Source: Nitrincola iocasae
GTDB lineage: Bacteria > Pseudomonadota > Gammaproteobacteria > Pseudomonadales > Balneatricaceae
Assembly (NCBI RefSeq): GCF_008727795.1
Contig: NZ_CP044222.1
Coordinates: forward strand, 2,480,001-2,544,000
Direction of reading: 5' to 3'
DNA: 64,000 bases
Both the position numbers and the translations under genes were made by a program. Under the pieces are notes generated by a model. The model was not told where the DNA came from and ran no database searches. It saw only the letters and a program-made list of their open reading frames with translations. Below, piece by piece: positions 43,323 through 51,874 of this stretch. Each line of letters starts with the position of its first letter. The stretch's first letter is position 1.

Positions 43323-43799
43323 ATGAGTCTTAAAACAGGTGACACCTTTCCTTCACTGACTCTGAAAATTCTGGGTGATAAGGGCCCTGAAGACGTCACT
43401 ACCGACAGCCTGCTGAGTGGCAAGAAAGTGGTACTTTTTGCCGTTCCAGGCGCGTTTACCCCCGGTTGTTCTAATACCCATTTGCCTGGTTTTGTCATGA
43501 AGGCAGATGAAATCAAGGCACGAGGTGTCGACAGCATTATCTGTACCGCCGTGAATGATGCCTTCGTGATGGGTGCCTGGGGTAAGGCGCAAAATGCTGA
43601 CGAAATTATCATGCTGGCCGATGGGCTGGGTGAACTGGCCAAAGCCGCAGGTCTGGATCAGGATCTGTCCGCTGCCGGACTCGGTGTGCGCAGTCAGCGC
43701 TATGCGATGATCATCAATGATCGCAAGATTGAATTGGTGAATGTCGATGCCAAAGGGGTCGACAAAACCAGCGCTGAAACGCTGTTGGCCGCACTTTAA
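43323..43799 (+). CDS. Peroxiredoxin, Prx5-type
   Basis: 158-aa thiol peroxidase reducing hydrogen peroxide and organic hydroperoxides. Active-site block PGAFTPGCSNTHLPGF contains the peroxidatic Cys near residue 49. Another Cys (SIICTAVND) is at about 74. Conserved RSQRYAMIINDRKIE. AAAGGAG precedes the ATG. Its 3' end overlaps the convergent topB by 4 bp. Confidence 0.92.
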   Translation: MSLKTGDTFPSLTLKILGDKGPEDVTTDSLLSGKKVVLFAVPGAFTPGCSNTHLPGFVMKADEIKARGVDSIICTAVNDAFVMGAWGKAQNADEIIMLADGLGELAKAAGLDQDLSAAGLGVRSQRYAMIINDRKIELVNVDAKGVDKTSAETLLAAL

Positions 43800-45733
43800 G
43801 CTTTTTTAGCCCTGGCAGTCCGACGCCCAGTCTTACGGCGTCGGTGTACAGGTGATTTAGGGGACGATGCTCCAGCAGGCAGTCGAATCGAGGTTTGAGT
43901 GACCTGCTGGATCAGTTGACGCAATGTCTGCTCCAGTAACTGCATAAACGCAGCATAGGGCATCTCACGCTGTTTAATCGCTTCCAACTGAGCTTCCCAT
44001 TCCGCTGTCATATCAGGCAAAGTCGTAGACTCTGGCAGACTATTAATAAGCCCTTTACCTGCTGGCGTTGCCAGTATCTGCTTACCCTGGCGCATCAAAT
44101 ATTGACGTTTAAATAGCAATTCAATAATCCCCGCCCGAGTCGCTTCTGTACCTAATCCATCGGTTTCACGCAGAATTTTACGTATTTCCGGATCTTTGAC
44201 ATATCGAGCGATGCCAGTCATAGCGGCCAGTAGTGTTGCGTCGGTAAAGTGCTTGGGTGGCTGAGTCATTTTTTCTTGCAGGGTTCCATTCAAGCAGTGC
44301 AGGGTCTGACCTTGCTGCAGTGGCGGCAGTGCAGACTGACTAGGCTCATCACCATCGTCATCATTCTGACGTGATGGAAACAGCACTTTCCAGCCACTGT
44401 CTAACGTTTCGCGGGCGCGGGCGATGAAACAACCACCGGCAATATCGAGGATGACTTCGGTATCCTGATAGCGCCAATGGGAGTAGAACTGCATCAGATA
44501 CTGGCGCGCGATCAGCTCATACAAACGCTGCTCATTCGCTGACAGACGCGTGCTGCTGGCCTGTTTTTCCGTGGGGATAATGGCATGGTGAGCATCCACC
44601 TTTTTATCATTCCAGGCTTTGCTGCGTAAATGCAGATCTGTGCCATCGGCTGCTTCAGTCAGTGCCGGACAGGTGCTGCGAATAGCCTTAACAACCCGCT
44701 CAGCCCGAGCAAAATGCTCCTCGGGTAAATAACGGCTATCGGAGCGTGGATAAGTAATCAGGGTGTGCTTTTCATATAAGCTCTGACAGGTATCCAGCAC
44801 CTGTTGTGCACTCATGCCATAACGCTTACCCGCATCAATCTGCAGGGCTGACAAGCTATAGGGCAAGGGCGCAGGCTGCTGTTTGGTTTTTCGGTTCAGT
44901 TGGGTAATATGCGCAGGCTGATCGGTAATGCGTCGAATGACATTCTCCGCCAGAGCTTTGGAGACCACTCGCCCCTCTTCATCCTGATAGGCCGCACAGG
45001 CTTCACTGGGTTGCCATTTAGCCTGAAAGCGCTCGCCTGCCGGGGTTTCAAGCTGCGCCAGCACCTCGTAAAAAGGTTTGCTGACAAACACCTCAATGCT
45101 TTCATCCCGGCGCACCACCAGCCCCAGAATCGGTGTTTGCACCCGCCCCACCGACAGAACGCCCTGATACCCGGACTGCTGGCCTTGCAAAGTGCAGGCG
45201 CGAGTCAGATTGATGCCATACAGCCAGTCAGCACGTGAACGTGCCAAGGCCGAAGTCGACAGGGGGACAAAGTCACGGTTGGGCTTGAGTTGCGCCAAGG
45301 CGCGCCGCACCGCCTCGGGGTTCAGGTCACTGATCAGACAACGCTGAACACTGGCACGCTTTTGCGCAGGCACTTTCAACCAGGCGATCACTTCATCTAC
45401 CAGTAACTGACCTTCCCGATCCGGATCTCCCGCATGGACCAGACAATCGGCCTGCTTCACCAGCTTGCGTAAAATCGTCAGTTGTTTACGCGTGCCGCTT
45501 TTGGGTTGCAGTTGCCATTCGCCTGGTAGAATTGGCAAATGTTCCAGACGCCATTGTTTGAAAGCGGGGTCATAAGCATCCGGCTCAGCCTGCTCCAACA
45601 AATGCCCAATACACCAGCTCACCCAGGTGTCATCGCCACAACGAATATAGCCCTCTTCACGCTTTTTGGGGCCAGGCAGTGCCTCCGCGATTGCCCGCCC
45701 TAACGAGGGTTTTTCAGCAATAAACAGCTTCAC
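43796..45733 (-). CDS. topB: DNA topoisomerase III
   Basis: Type IA topoisomerase for decatenation and recombination intermediates. 645 aa. TOPRIM domain with FIAEKPSLGRAIAEAL and the acidic HAGDPDREGQLL; catalytic Y328 in LITYPRSDSRYLP. GTEATRAGIIELLFKR marks the later core. The lysine/arginine-rich C-terminus (HRRRKTGRRTARAKKA) serves in DNA binding. Length matches E. coli TopB. Confidence 0.95.
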   Translation of the reverse strand: MKLFIAEKPSLGRAIAEALPGPKKREEGYIRCGDDTWVSWCIGHLLEQAEPDAYDPAFKQWRLEHLPILPGEWQLQPKSGTRKQLTILRKLVKQADCLVHAGDPDREGQLLVDEVIAWLKVPAQKRASVQRCLISDLNPEAVRRALAQLKPNRDFVPLSTSALARSRADWLYGINLTRACTLQGQQSGYQGVLSVGRVQTPILGLVVRRDESIEVFVSKPFYEVLAQLETPAGERFQAKWQPSEACAAYQDEEGRVVSKALAENVIRRITDQPAHITQLNRKTKQQPAPLPYSLSALQIDAGKRYGMSAQQVLDTCQSLYEKHTLITYPRSDSRYLPEEHFARAERVVKAIRSTCPALTEAADGTDLHLRSKAWNDKKVDAHHAIIPTEKQASSTRLSANEQRLYELIARQYLMQFYSHWRYQDTEVILDIAGGCFIARARETLDSGWKVLFPSRQNDDDGDEPSQSALPPLQQGQTLHCLNGTLQEKMTQPPKHFTDATLLAAMTGIARYVKDPEIRKILRETDGLGTEATRAGIIELLFKRQYLMRQGKQILATPAGKGLINSLPESTTLPDMTAEWEAQLEAIKQREMPYAAFMQLLEQTLRQLIQQVTQTSIRLPAGASSPKSPVHRRRKTGRRTARAKKA

Positions 45734-45811
45734 AGGCTCACACCACCCTGCTTTTTAGTGCACCGCCTGTTATATTTGTTTTTTTGGCTGGGTGAATAAG
45801 GACTTATTGTC

Positions 45812-47005
45812 ATGCGACTTCCTGTAACTGTCTGGGGTTTGGCGTTGGGCCAGGCCTTGCTGGTTTCCGGTAACATTCTGTTGGTTTCGGTCACCGCATT
45901 AATTGGACAACAAATTGCGCCAAGTCTTAGTCTGATCACCCTGCCCGTCGCCTTACAATTCCTCGGGCTGATGGGCGTCACCCTGCCGGCAGCACATCTG
46001 ATGCGCTGGCTGGGACGTAAAACCGGCTTTTTAATTGGCAACCTGATTGGCGTTGGCGGCGCAACTCTGGCCTATTTTGCCCTTGCAGCCGGAGATTTTA
46101 CACTCTTTTGCCTGAGCACGTTTCTGTTAGGCATGGCCATAGGTGTCGGGCAGCAGTATCGCTTTGCTGCTATCGAAGGTTGCCCGCCGCCCTTGCACCC
46201 TCGCGCTATCAGCCTGGTTATGGCCGGTGGCGTGATTGCAGCTATCCTCGGGCCCAATTTGGCGATCTGGGGCGAAAAGTTGCTTCCAGCCACTCAGTAT
46301 CTGGGCGCGTTTGCGGTATTGATCGGGCTGTATCTACTGACTACCCTGCTGATCACGCTAATCCCGTTAAAAAAACCGACCCGTGCCGAGCTTCAGGGGG
46401 AGGTGCGTCCTTATGCCGAACTGTTCCGTCAACCGCAACTGATCGCCGCCATTTCTGCCGGTGTCATTGGCTACGCCGTCATGGTGCTAATCATGACGGC
46501 AACTCCACTGGCAATGCAAGGCTGCGGTTTTGGATTCAGCAGTACCGCCAGTGTCATTCAATGGCATGTACTGGGAATGTTCGCGCCCTCCTTTTTCACT
46601 GGCCGACTGATCACCCGCTTCTCAGAAGCCAAAGTCATCCAGACCGGCTGTCTGCTGCTGATCCTGTGTGTATTGCTTAACCAGTTAGGCACCAGTTACT
46701 GGCATTTCTGGACCGCACTCGTGGCACTTGGGATTGGCTGGAACTTCACCTTTATTGGCGCAACTTCACTGCTGACCCACACCTACCGCCCGGCGGAGAA
46801 AGCCAAGGTCCAGGGTATCAATGATTTTCTGGTGTTCGGCAGCGCCGCCATCGGCAGTCTGCTGGCCGGTTACTGGCAAAGCCTGCTCGGCTGGGAAATC
46901 CTCAACCTGCTAATGCTCCCCACCATCGCTGTCGCCATGCTAATGGTCGCCATCAGCACAAAAAAACACCAGCTAAAAAAAGGGGTTAGTAGCCTTTTTC
47001 GCTAA
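45812..47005 (+). CDS. MFS transporter
   Basis: 397-aa, about twelve-segment major facilitator, of the group annotated as MFS with GVGQQYRFAAIEGCPP and RPAEKAKVQGINDFLVFGSAAIGSL conserved. AAGGAC precedes the ATG. Divergent from topB. Substrate cannot be read. Confidence 0.85.
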   Translation: MRLPVTVWGLALGQALLVSGNILLVSVTALIGQQIAPSLSLITLPVALQFLGLMGVTLPAAHLMRWLGRKTGFLIGNLIGVGGATLAYFALAAGDFTLFCLSTFLLGMAIGVGQQYRFAAIEGCPPPLHPRAISLVMAGGVIAAILGPNLAIWGEKLLPATQYLGAFAVLIGLYLLTTLLITLIPLKKPTRAELQGEVRPYAELFRQPQLIAAISAGVIGYAVMVLIMTATPLAMQGCGFGFSSTASVIQWHVLGMFAPSFFTGRLITRFSEAKVIQTGCLLLILCVLLNQLGTSYWHFWTALVALGIGWNFTFIGATSLLTHTYRPAEKAKVQGINDFLVFGSAAIGSLLAGYWQSLLGWEILNLLMLPTIAVAMLMVAISTKKHQLKKGVSSLFR

Positions 47006-47040
47006 AGGATACTGCCCCCTTAAAGTTATAGGGAAATGTG

Positions 47041-47955
47041 ATGGAAACGTCTTCTCGTAGTGGGATTGTTTATGCGCTTAGTGCATTTTTTCTGTGGGCT
47101 GTTGCGCCGATTTATTTTAAAGAGATGTCCTTTGTTCCCGCGACTGAAATTCTTGCCCATCGGGTGATTTGGTCTTGTGTGATTGTTTTTGTGTTGATCA
47201 TTCTGCTGCGTTATACCGGTGCATTAAAAAAAGTACTTCAATCACCGAAAACACTCATGGCCATGCTGGTTTCGACGCTTCTCATCGGCTTAAATTGGGG
47301 AACCTTTATCTGGGCGATTCAGAACAATAAAATGCTAAGCGCCAGCTTGGGCTATTACATCAACCCACTGATCACCATTTTATTGGGCGTGGTTTTCTTT
47401 AAAAACAAACTCGATAGAGTACGCATCATTGCGGTGGGTTTATGTTTTTGTGCCGTGGTCTTTGAAGTAATTCAATTTGGCTCTTTGCCTTGGATTGCTC
47501 TATCACTCGCCATTACCTTTGGATTTTATGGCTTAGTACGTAAAAAAGTCGCTGTAGACAGCTTTACCGGCATGGCCATAGAAACCGCCATTCTATTGCC
47601 TATCGCTCTGTTATACTTAGCCCTAATCGATTCACCTACCGCCAATATGTTTGAAAATAGTGCTAACATAAACTGGCTGTTGTTTGCCGCTGGACCGGTG
47701 ACCATGGTCCCGCTGATGTGTTTCGCCGCCGCAGCGAACCGTGTCAGCCTGGTGACACTCGGATTCTTTCAATATATAGGACCGACTGGGATGTTTCTGT
47801 TGGCGGTATTTATGTATGACGAACCGTTGAGTGCCGAAAAACTCACAACGTTTGTGCTTATCTGGTCAGCACTTGCTATGCTGATTTTTGATTCCCTGCG
47901 ATACCTACGTAAAACTAACGCGGCCACTATCATTATCGACAAAGACACGATTTAA
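47041..47955 (+). CDS. rarD: RarD-type EamA transporter
   Basis: 304-aa inner-membrane protein of the RarD (chloramphenicol-sensitivity) branch: APIYFKEMSFVPATEILAHR, LNWGTFIWAIQNNKMLSASLGYYINPL and FGFYGLVRKK are hallmark stretches. Start ATG 47041, with GGGAA upstream, preferred to the adjoining GTG. Transported substrate in the family is not settled. Confidence 0.92.
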   Translation: METSSRSGIVYALSAFFLWAVAPIYFKEMSFVPATEILAHRVIWSCVIVFVLIILLRYTGALKKVLQSPKTLMAMLVSTLLIGLNWGTFIWAIQNNKMLSASLGYYINPLITILLGVVFFKNKLDRVRIIAVGLCFCAVVFEVIQFGSLPWIALSLAITFGFYGLVRKKVAVDSFTGMAIETAILLPIALLYLALIDSPTANMFENSANINWLLFAAGPVTMVPLMCFAAAANRVSLVTLGFFQYIGPTGMFLLAVFMYDEPLSAEKLTTFVLIWSALAMLIFDSLRYLRKTNAATIIIDKDTI

Positions 47956-48015
47956 CCTTACTGTCACCTGCATACTAAGAATATTATTCGCCGCTATCTT
48001 ACTCAGGAGTTTAGT

Positions 48016-48624
48016 ATGACACTGGAAACCTGGTTGATTTATCTTCTCGCCACACTGGGCCTGTCGCTGACTCCTGGTCCCAACAGCCTGCTGGCACTGA
48101 CTCATGGCGCAATCCATGGTCCAGGCCGTACGCTGAAAACCATAGCCGGGGGTGCTGTAGGCTTTGCCTGTGTGATCGCACTGTCAATGTTTGGCATCGC
48201 TTCACTACTGAAGCTGGCCGAAGAGCTGTTATTGGCGATGAAAATTCTGGGTGGTCTATATCTGATCTGGCTGGGCATTCAGGTCTGGCGCTCACCTGCT
48301 CCGGGTCAAATCGGCGTGACAGTCGGCCGTGTCTGTGGTTGGCAGATGGCACGGCAGGGATTTTTAGCAGCCCTGTCGAACCCCAAAGTGATATTATTTT
48401 TTGCGGCATTTCTACCCCAGTTCATCAACCCCAACAGCGACCTCTGGTTACAGTTTCTGATCATGATGCTGACGTTTGTACTGGTTGAATGTACCGTCGA
48501 ATTGCTGATAGCCGGTTTTGCTAACAGCGTCTCCAACTGGCTGGGACGCTGTGGTAAAGGCTTCAACCGAGTCTGTGGCAGCCTGTTCGTGCTGATAGGT
48601 GTTGGACTGCCCTTAAGCAGCTGA
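48016..48624 (+). CDS. LysE/RhtB-family amino acid exporter
   Basis: 202 aa with the LTPGPNSLLALTHG signature at residues about 18-31, six hydrophobic segments and LSNPKVILFFAAFLPQF mid-protein, close to RhtB-type exporters. Overlaps by 12 bp the 3' end of the convergent MFS gene. Confidence 0.9.
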   Translation: MTLETWLIYLLATLGLSLTPGPNSLLALTHGAIHGPGRTLKTIAGGAVGFACVIALSMFGIASLLKLAEELLLAMKILGGLYLIWLGIQVWRSPAPGQIGVTVGRVCGWQMARQGFLAALSNPKVILFFAAFLPQFINPNSDLWLQFLIMMLTFVLVECTVELLIAGFANSVSNWLGRCGKGFNRVCGSLFVLIGVGLPLSS

Positions 48625-49800
48625 ATTGCTCTTACTCAGGTGAACGAAACAGAAAAACACCAGCCAGGCCAGTGCTACTAATCCGATCAGACCACCAGCA
48701 TAACCTGTCTGATCGAGTCCTCGGCTAAGAATGATCTGGCTGCCCACTAGCGCGCCGCCGCCAATCCCGACGTTATAAATACCCGAAAAAATTGCTGTTG
48801 CTACATCCGTAGCATCAGCGGCCAGCTCCAGCACCAATACCTGAGCGGCCAGGGTTATCAGCGTAATGCCCATCCCCCAGCAGGCAGCGATCAGCATCAG
48901 GTGAGTGCTGGTGGTGGTTAGGGGTACCAGTGCTAGCATTGACAGCACGATTAGGCTTACTGCAAATACCAGCACACCAGCTTTTAGGTGGCGGTAAAGA
49001 CGACTGAACATCAGCGCCGCCAGAAAACCTGCCAATCCGTACACCAGTAACACCATCGTGGTCAGACTGCCGCTGAACCCTAATACCTGCTGCACCAGTG
49101 GCTCTATGTAGGAATACACCGTGAAATGGGCAGTAACAATCAGCAACACCAGCACATACAATCCAATCAATGCCGGTCGCCGCAACAACAGCGGTAAGCT
49201 ACTGATGGATCCGGCATTACGGCTTGGCAGGTTAGGCATTACCCGCAGAATCACCAGCAACACCAATGCTGCACAGCCACCAATCAGTAGAAAAGTAACA
49301 CGCCAGTTGAACCACTCACTAACGAGCCGTCCCACCGGTAAGCCCAGAATACTGGCCAGCGTGGCACCGGTAATCAGCAGGCTCACAGCCTGAGTTTTTC
49401 GGCCCTCTGGTGCGATACGCATGGCAATAGCCGCGGTGATTGCCCAGAACACCGCATGGGCCAAGGCAATACCTATGCGAGAAATCATCAAGACCGTGAA
49501 ACTCCAAGCCACAGCGGACAGCAGATGACTGATAATAAACAGACTGAACACTGCAATCAGCAGGCGCCGCCGTTCAACATCACTGAGCAAAATGATCGCC
49601 GGTAAAGACGCCAGCGCCACTACCCAGGCGTAGTAGGTCATCATCAGCCCGGTTTCTGCAATGTGCATGTCAAAAGAGTCGGCAATACCGGACAACAGCC
49701 CTATGGGAGCAAACTCCGAGGTATTAAACACAAAGGCAGAAAATGCGAGGCTGATCACAGCAAGCCAGGCTTGTTGAGCCGAAGGTTGTTCGGTAGGCAT
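48613..49800 (-). CDS. MFS sugar efflux transporter, SotB-like
   Basis: 395-aa twelve-segment exporter. The N-terminus FNTSEFAPIGLLSGIADSF matches the SotB/YdeA arabinose-efflux family, with SLLITGATLASILGLPVGR and IFSGIYNVGIGGGALVGS also conserved. ATG at 49800. Sugar or drug efflux inferred. Confidence 0.88.
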   Translation of the reverse strand: MPTEQPSAQQAWLAVISLAFSAFVFNTSEFAPIGLLSGIADSFDMHIAETGLMMTYYAWVVALASLPAIILLSDVERRRLLIAVFSLFIISHLLSAVAWSFTVLMISRIGIALAHAVFWAITAAIAMRIAPEGRKTQAVSLLITGATLASILGLPVGRLVSEWFNWRVTFLLIGGCAALVLLVILRVMPNLPSRNAGSISSLPLLLRRPALIGLYVLVLLIVTAHFTVYSYIEPLVQQVLGFSGSLTTMVLLVYGLAGFLAALMFSRLYRHLKAGVLVFAVSLIVLSMLALVPLTTTSTHLMLIAACWGMGITLITLAAQVLVLELAADATDVATAIFSGIYNVGIGGGALVGSQIILSRGLDQTGYAGGLIGLVALAWLVFFCFVHLSKSNSAA

Positions 49801-50019
49801 GGAAAAAAGACTCAGAAACGGGTCAGGATATAAATTGGTATTTTATGCCGAATGCTAATCGGAAGCTAATCAATCAGCCATAGTCTTACACATACCTTAA
49901 TACACTGAGTCGCTCTCATGAAGAAACTGATTTCTAATGACACGTCGTTCGTCCGGTGAAACCCAAGCGCCAACCACCACCAGAAGCACCGCGTCTTAAT
50001 TAAACCGTCCGTTTTATTG

Positions 50020-50145
50020 GGGGAAGCTCAACGTGAATTGCAGTTACCGGCAGTGATGAGTGTCAGGGGCGTAATGACACGGTTGGAAAATGGCATGCAA
50101 GTACAACTAGACGGCAAAACAGGTGTCGTCAGAATATTGCAGTAG
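50020..50145 (+). pseudogene. 3' remnant of a PEP-utilising (mobile swivelling domain) gene
   Basis: In the 365-bp gap between the SotB-like gene and creD, the plus strand keeps an open stretch ending in TAG: RELQLPAVMSVRGVMTRL then ENGMQVQLDGKTGVVRIL. This follows the end of the PEP-utilising mobile domain (the GIPAVVGV..AT..L.DG..V.VDG..G.V.I pattern) found in PEP synthase-like proteins. No start or upstream domain remains nearby; the rest of the gap (49801-50019) shows nothing. Confidence 0.5.
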
Positions 50146-50165
50146 CATTGCTCACGGCTAGGGCC

Positions 50166-51587
50166 TTATTCTGCTGGTGGGTTTGGCGTGATCGCCTTAC
50201 TTTTAAACCAGCCGCGTCGACCCGAGCCTTCCCCCTGAGGTTCATACCAGTTTTCATTGCGGGTTGCGTACATGGTGGCGGCAATCGCGATGAAGGTTAA
50301 TATCGACCCAGCCAAAAGGGCATAGTCAGCACTTCGAAGGATCAAATAAAGCACGCCATAAAGTAAGGTTAGCATCAGTGCCAATACCAAGGTGCGTTTC
50401 CCCAAACGCAGCGCAGCCGCGCCAAAAGCTACGATTAGCAGCACGGTCGCGGACGAGGCAACCAAGTACGCCGCGCCAAATCCGATCTGCTCGGCGAAAG
50501 CAAGCAAAAGCAGAAAGAAAGTCGATTGTGAAAGACCTACCAGTATGAACTGAACCGGATGCGTAGGGCGTGCGCCCTGGCTCTTGATCAGAAAAATTAT
50601 CAGGAAGGTCAAGCCGATGAACAAGATGCCATAGCGTGCGGCGCGATAGGATTTTTGGTACAAGTCATTCGGTTGGTAGAGATTCACACCGAAGCTAGTC
50701 TGTCTCCGAGCAACAGAATCATAGGATTCGCGACTTATCTGCGGCAGGGCCCGCGCTAAATGGGGAATCAACCAATCGGCGGTAAAGCCCTCATCAGAAA
50801 TTTCACGTGTAGTGGGTAGAAAGGCGCCGGTGAAACTCGGATGCGGCCAATCACTCACCATGCGAATACGGCTATTGCGCCCCACTGGAGCGATCATCAG
50901 AGACTCAGCACCATTAAATTCAAAAGTCATTTGATAGGTTTCATGCGCGCGTGGATCACCAGTCAGTGCCATGACGCCCCCATCTTCTCCACGACGGTGT
51001 TGCAAGGGCTCAAGTTCAAATGACACGTCACCAGCGTTTAGGGAAGCTTTGCCGCGCAGGCTTCGGTTCGAGGTCACCGACAAATGCAACTCGGCTTGAT
51101 TCCACAGCGGAGTTTCTTCACTACCCAGAAGATTGGCAACGGTATCCAGCGGGAAATCAAAATTGAACTCGGCCGTTGAACTGTAAACCGGCACGGTGAA
51201 AATACCTCGCTGACGCGCTTCGGTTTCACTGGTCAACTCGACCTCAAACAGATTGGGGTAAATGAACAGCGGCGAACGCTGAACCTGGCGCAGCTCTTCG
51301 ACGATGCGAAAAACAGGCTTTCCTTCGGTGTCTAGTCGCTGCATTCCTGTTTCTGGATCAAACAGTTCACGACGCTCTTTTACCAGCGTTGATTCCTCGA
51401 CTGGGATCACCAACACCGGACCGCTGAGTATTTGAGGCCCACCCCATTCCATACCAACCGAGGAGCGTGTAGTGCGGTTATAATGCGAGCGATCATCGAC
51501 AATTTCGCCCACAAAGAACAGCGGTATAAACATCATTAAAATAAGAATGCCTACAACAAAAAATCGCCACCCAAATGAGTTTGACAT
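50166..51587 (-). CDS. creD: Inner-membrane protein CreD (cell envelope integrity)
   Basis: 473 aa. An N-terminal membrane segment, a large periplasmic domain (about 30-310; AEFNFDFPLDTVANLLGSEETPLW, SWVGMEW-type start as SSVGMEWGGPQILSGPVLVIP), then about five C-terminal membrane segments (YGILFIGLTFLIIFLI, HPVQFILVGLSQSTFFLLLL). Member of the CreBC-controlled family linked to envelope stress and beta-lactam or colicin phenotypes. No creBC genes are adjacent. Confidence 0.9.
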   Translation of the reverse strand: MSNSFGWRFFVVGILILMMFIPLFFVGEIVDDRSHYNRTTRSSVGMEWGGPQILSGPVLVIPVEESTLVKERRELFDPETGMQRLDTEGKPVFRIVEELRQVQRSPLFIYPNLFEVELTSETEARQRGIFTVPVYSSTAEFNFDFPLDTVANLLGSEETPLWNQAELHLSVTSNRSLRGKASLNAGDVSFELEPLQHRRGEDGGVMALTGDPRAHETYQMTFEFNGAESLMIAPVGRNSRIRMVSDWPHPSFTGAFLPTTREISDEGFTADWLIPHLARALPQISRESYDSVARRQTSFGVNLYQPNDLYQKSYRAARYGILFIGLTFLIIFLIKSQGARPTHPVQFILVGLSQSTFFLLLLAFAEQIGFGAAYLVASSATVLLIVAFGAAALRLGKRTLVLALMLTLLYGVLYLILRSADYALLAGSILTFIAIAATMYATRNENWYEPQGEGSGRRGWFKSKAITPNPPAE

Positions 51588-51621
51588 AGTATCCCTCCCT
51601 TAGCGCATTAAGTGCACCGTA

Positions 51622-51757
51622 TTAATCCAATTGACGTGAAAAGTGTTCGTAAAGTGACTCAACCGAATGCTGAATAGGCACCTTAAGCTGTCGCTTGAGT
51701 TCATCTAAAGATAGACGGCCGTAGTTTTTATCCAGCGCAGTGTTGCTACGAAAAAAG
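51622..51757 (-). pseudogene. Possible C-terminal gene remnant upstream of creD
   Basis: The minus strand shows an open stretch ending in TAA: NYGRLSLDELKRQLKVPIQ then HSVESLYEHFSRQLD. Composition is protein-like, but there is no start codon with a ribosome site and the frame degenerates upstream. I do not recognise the family. It lies between creD and the left end of the IS element, so insertion-associated loss is possible. Confidence 0.3.
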
Positions 51758-51874
51758 ATAACAATCCTTCGTGTTGATTTGCACAAAATATCCGTTTCAG
51801 ATCAATAATATCTCAATTTAATAAATTTATTAATAACTCAAACTTAGAAAAACATGTACCTACCCACGCCCAAC

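Noticed and set aside
43820..43844. 8-bp inverted repeat CCGACGCC / GGCGTCGG just past the peroxiredoxin stop
   Set aside because: It lies inside the topB coding end, in its arginine-rich tail, and has no T tract; coding repetition explains it.
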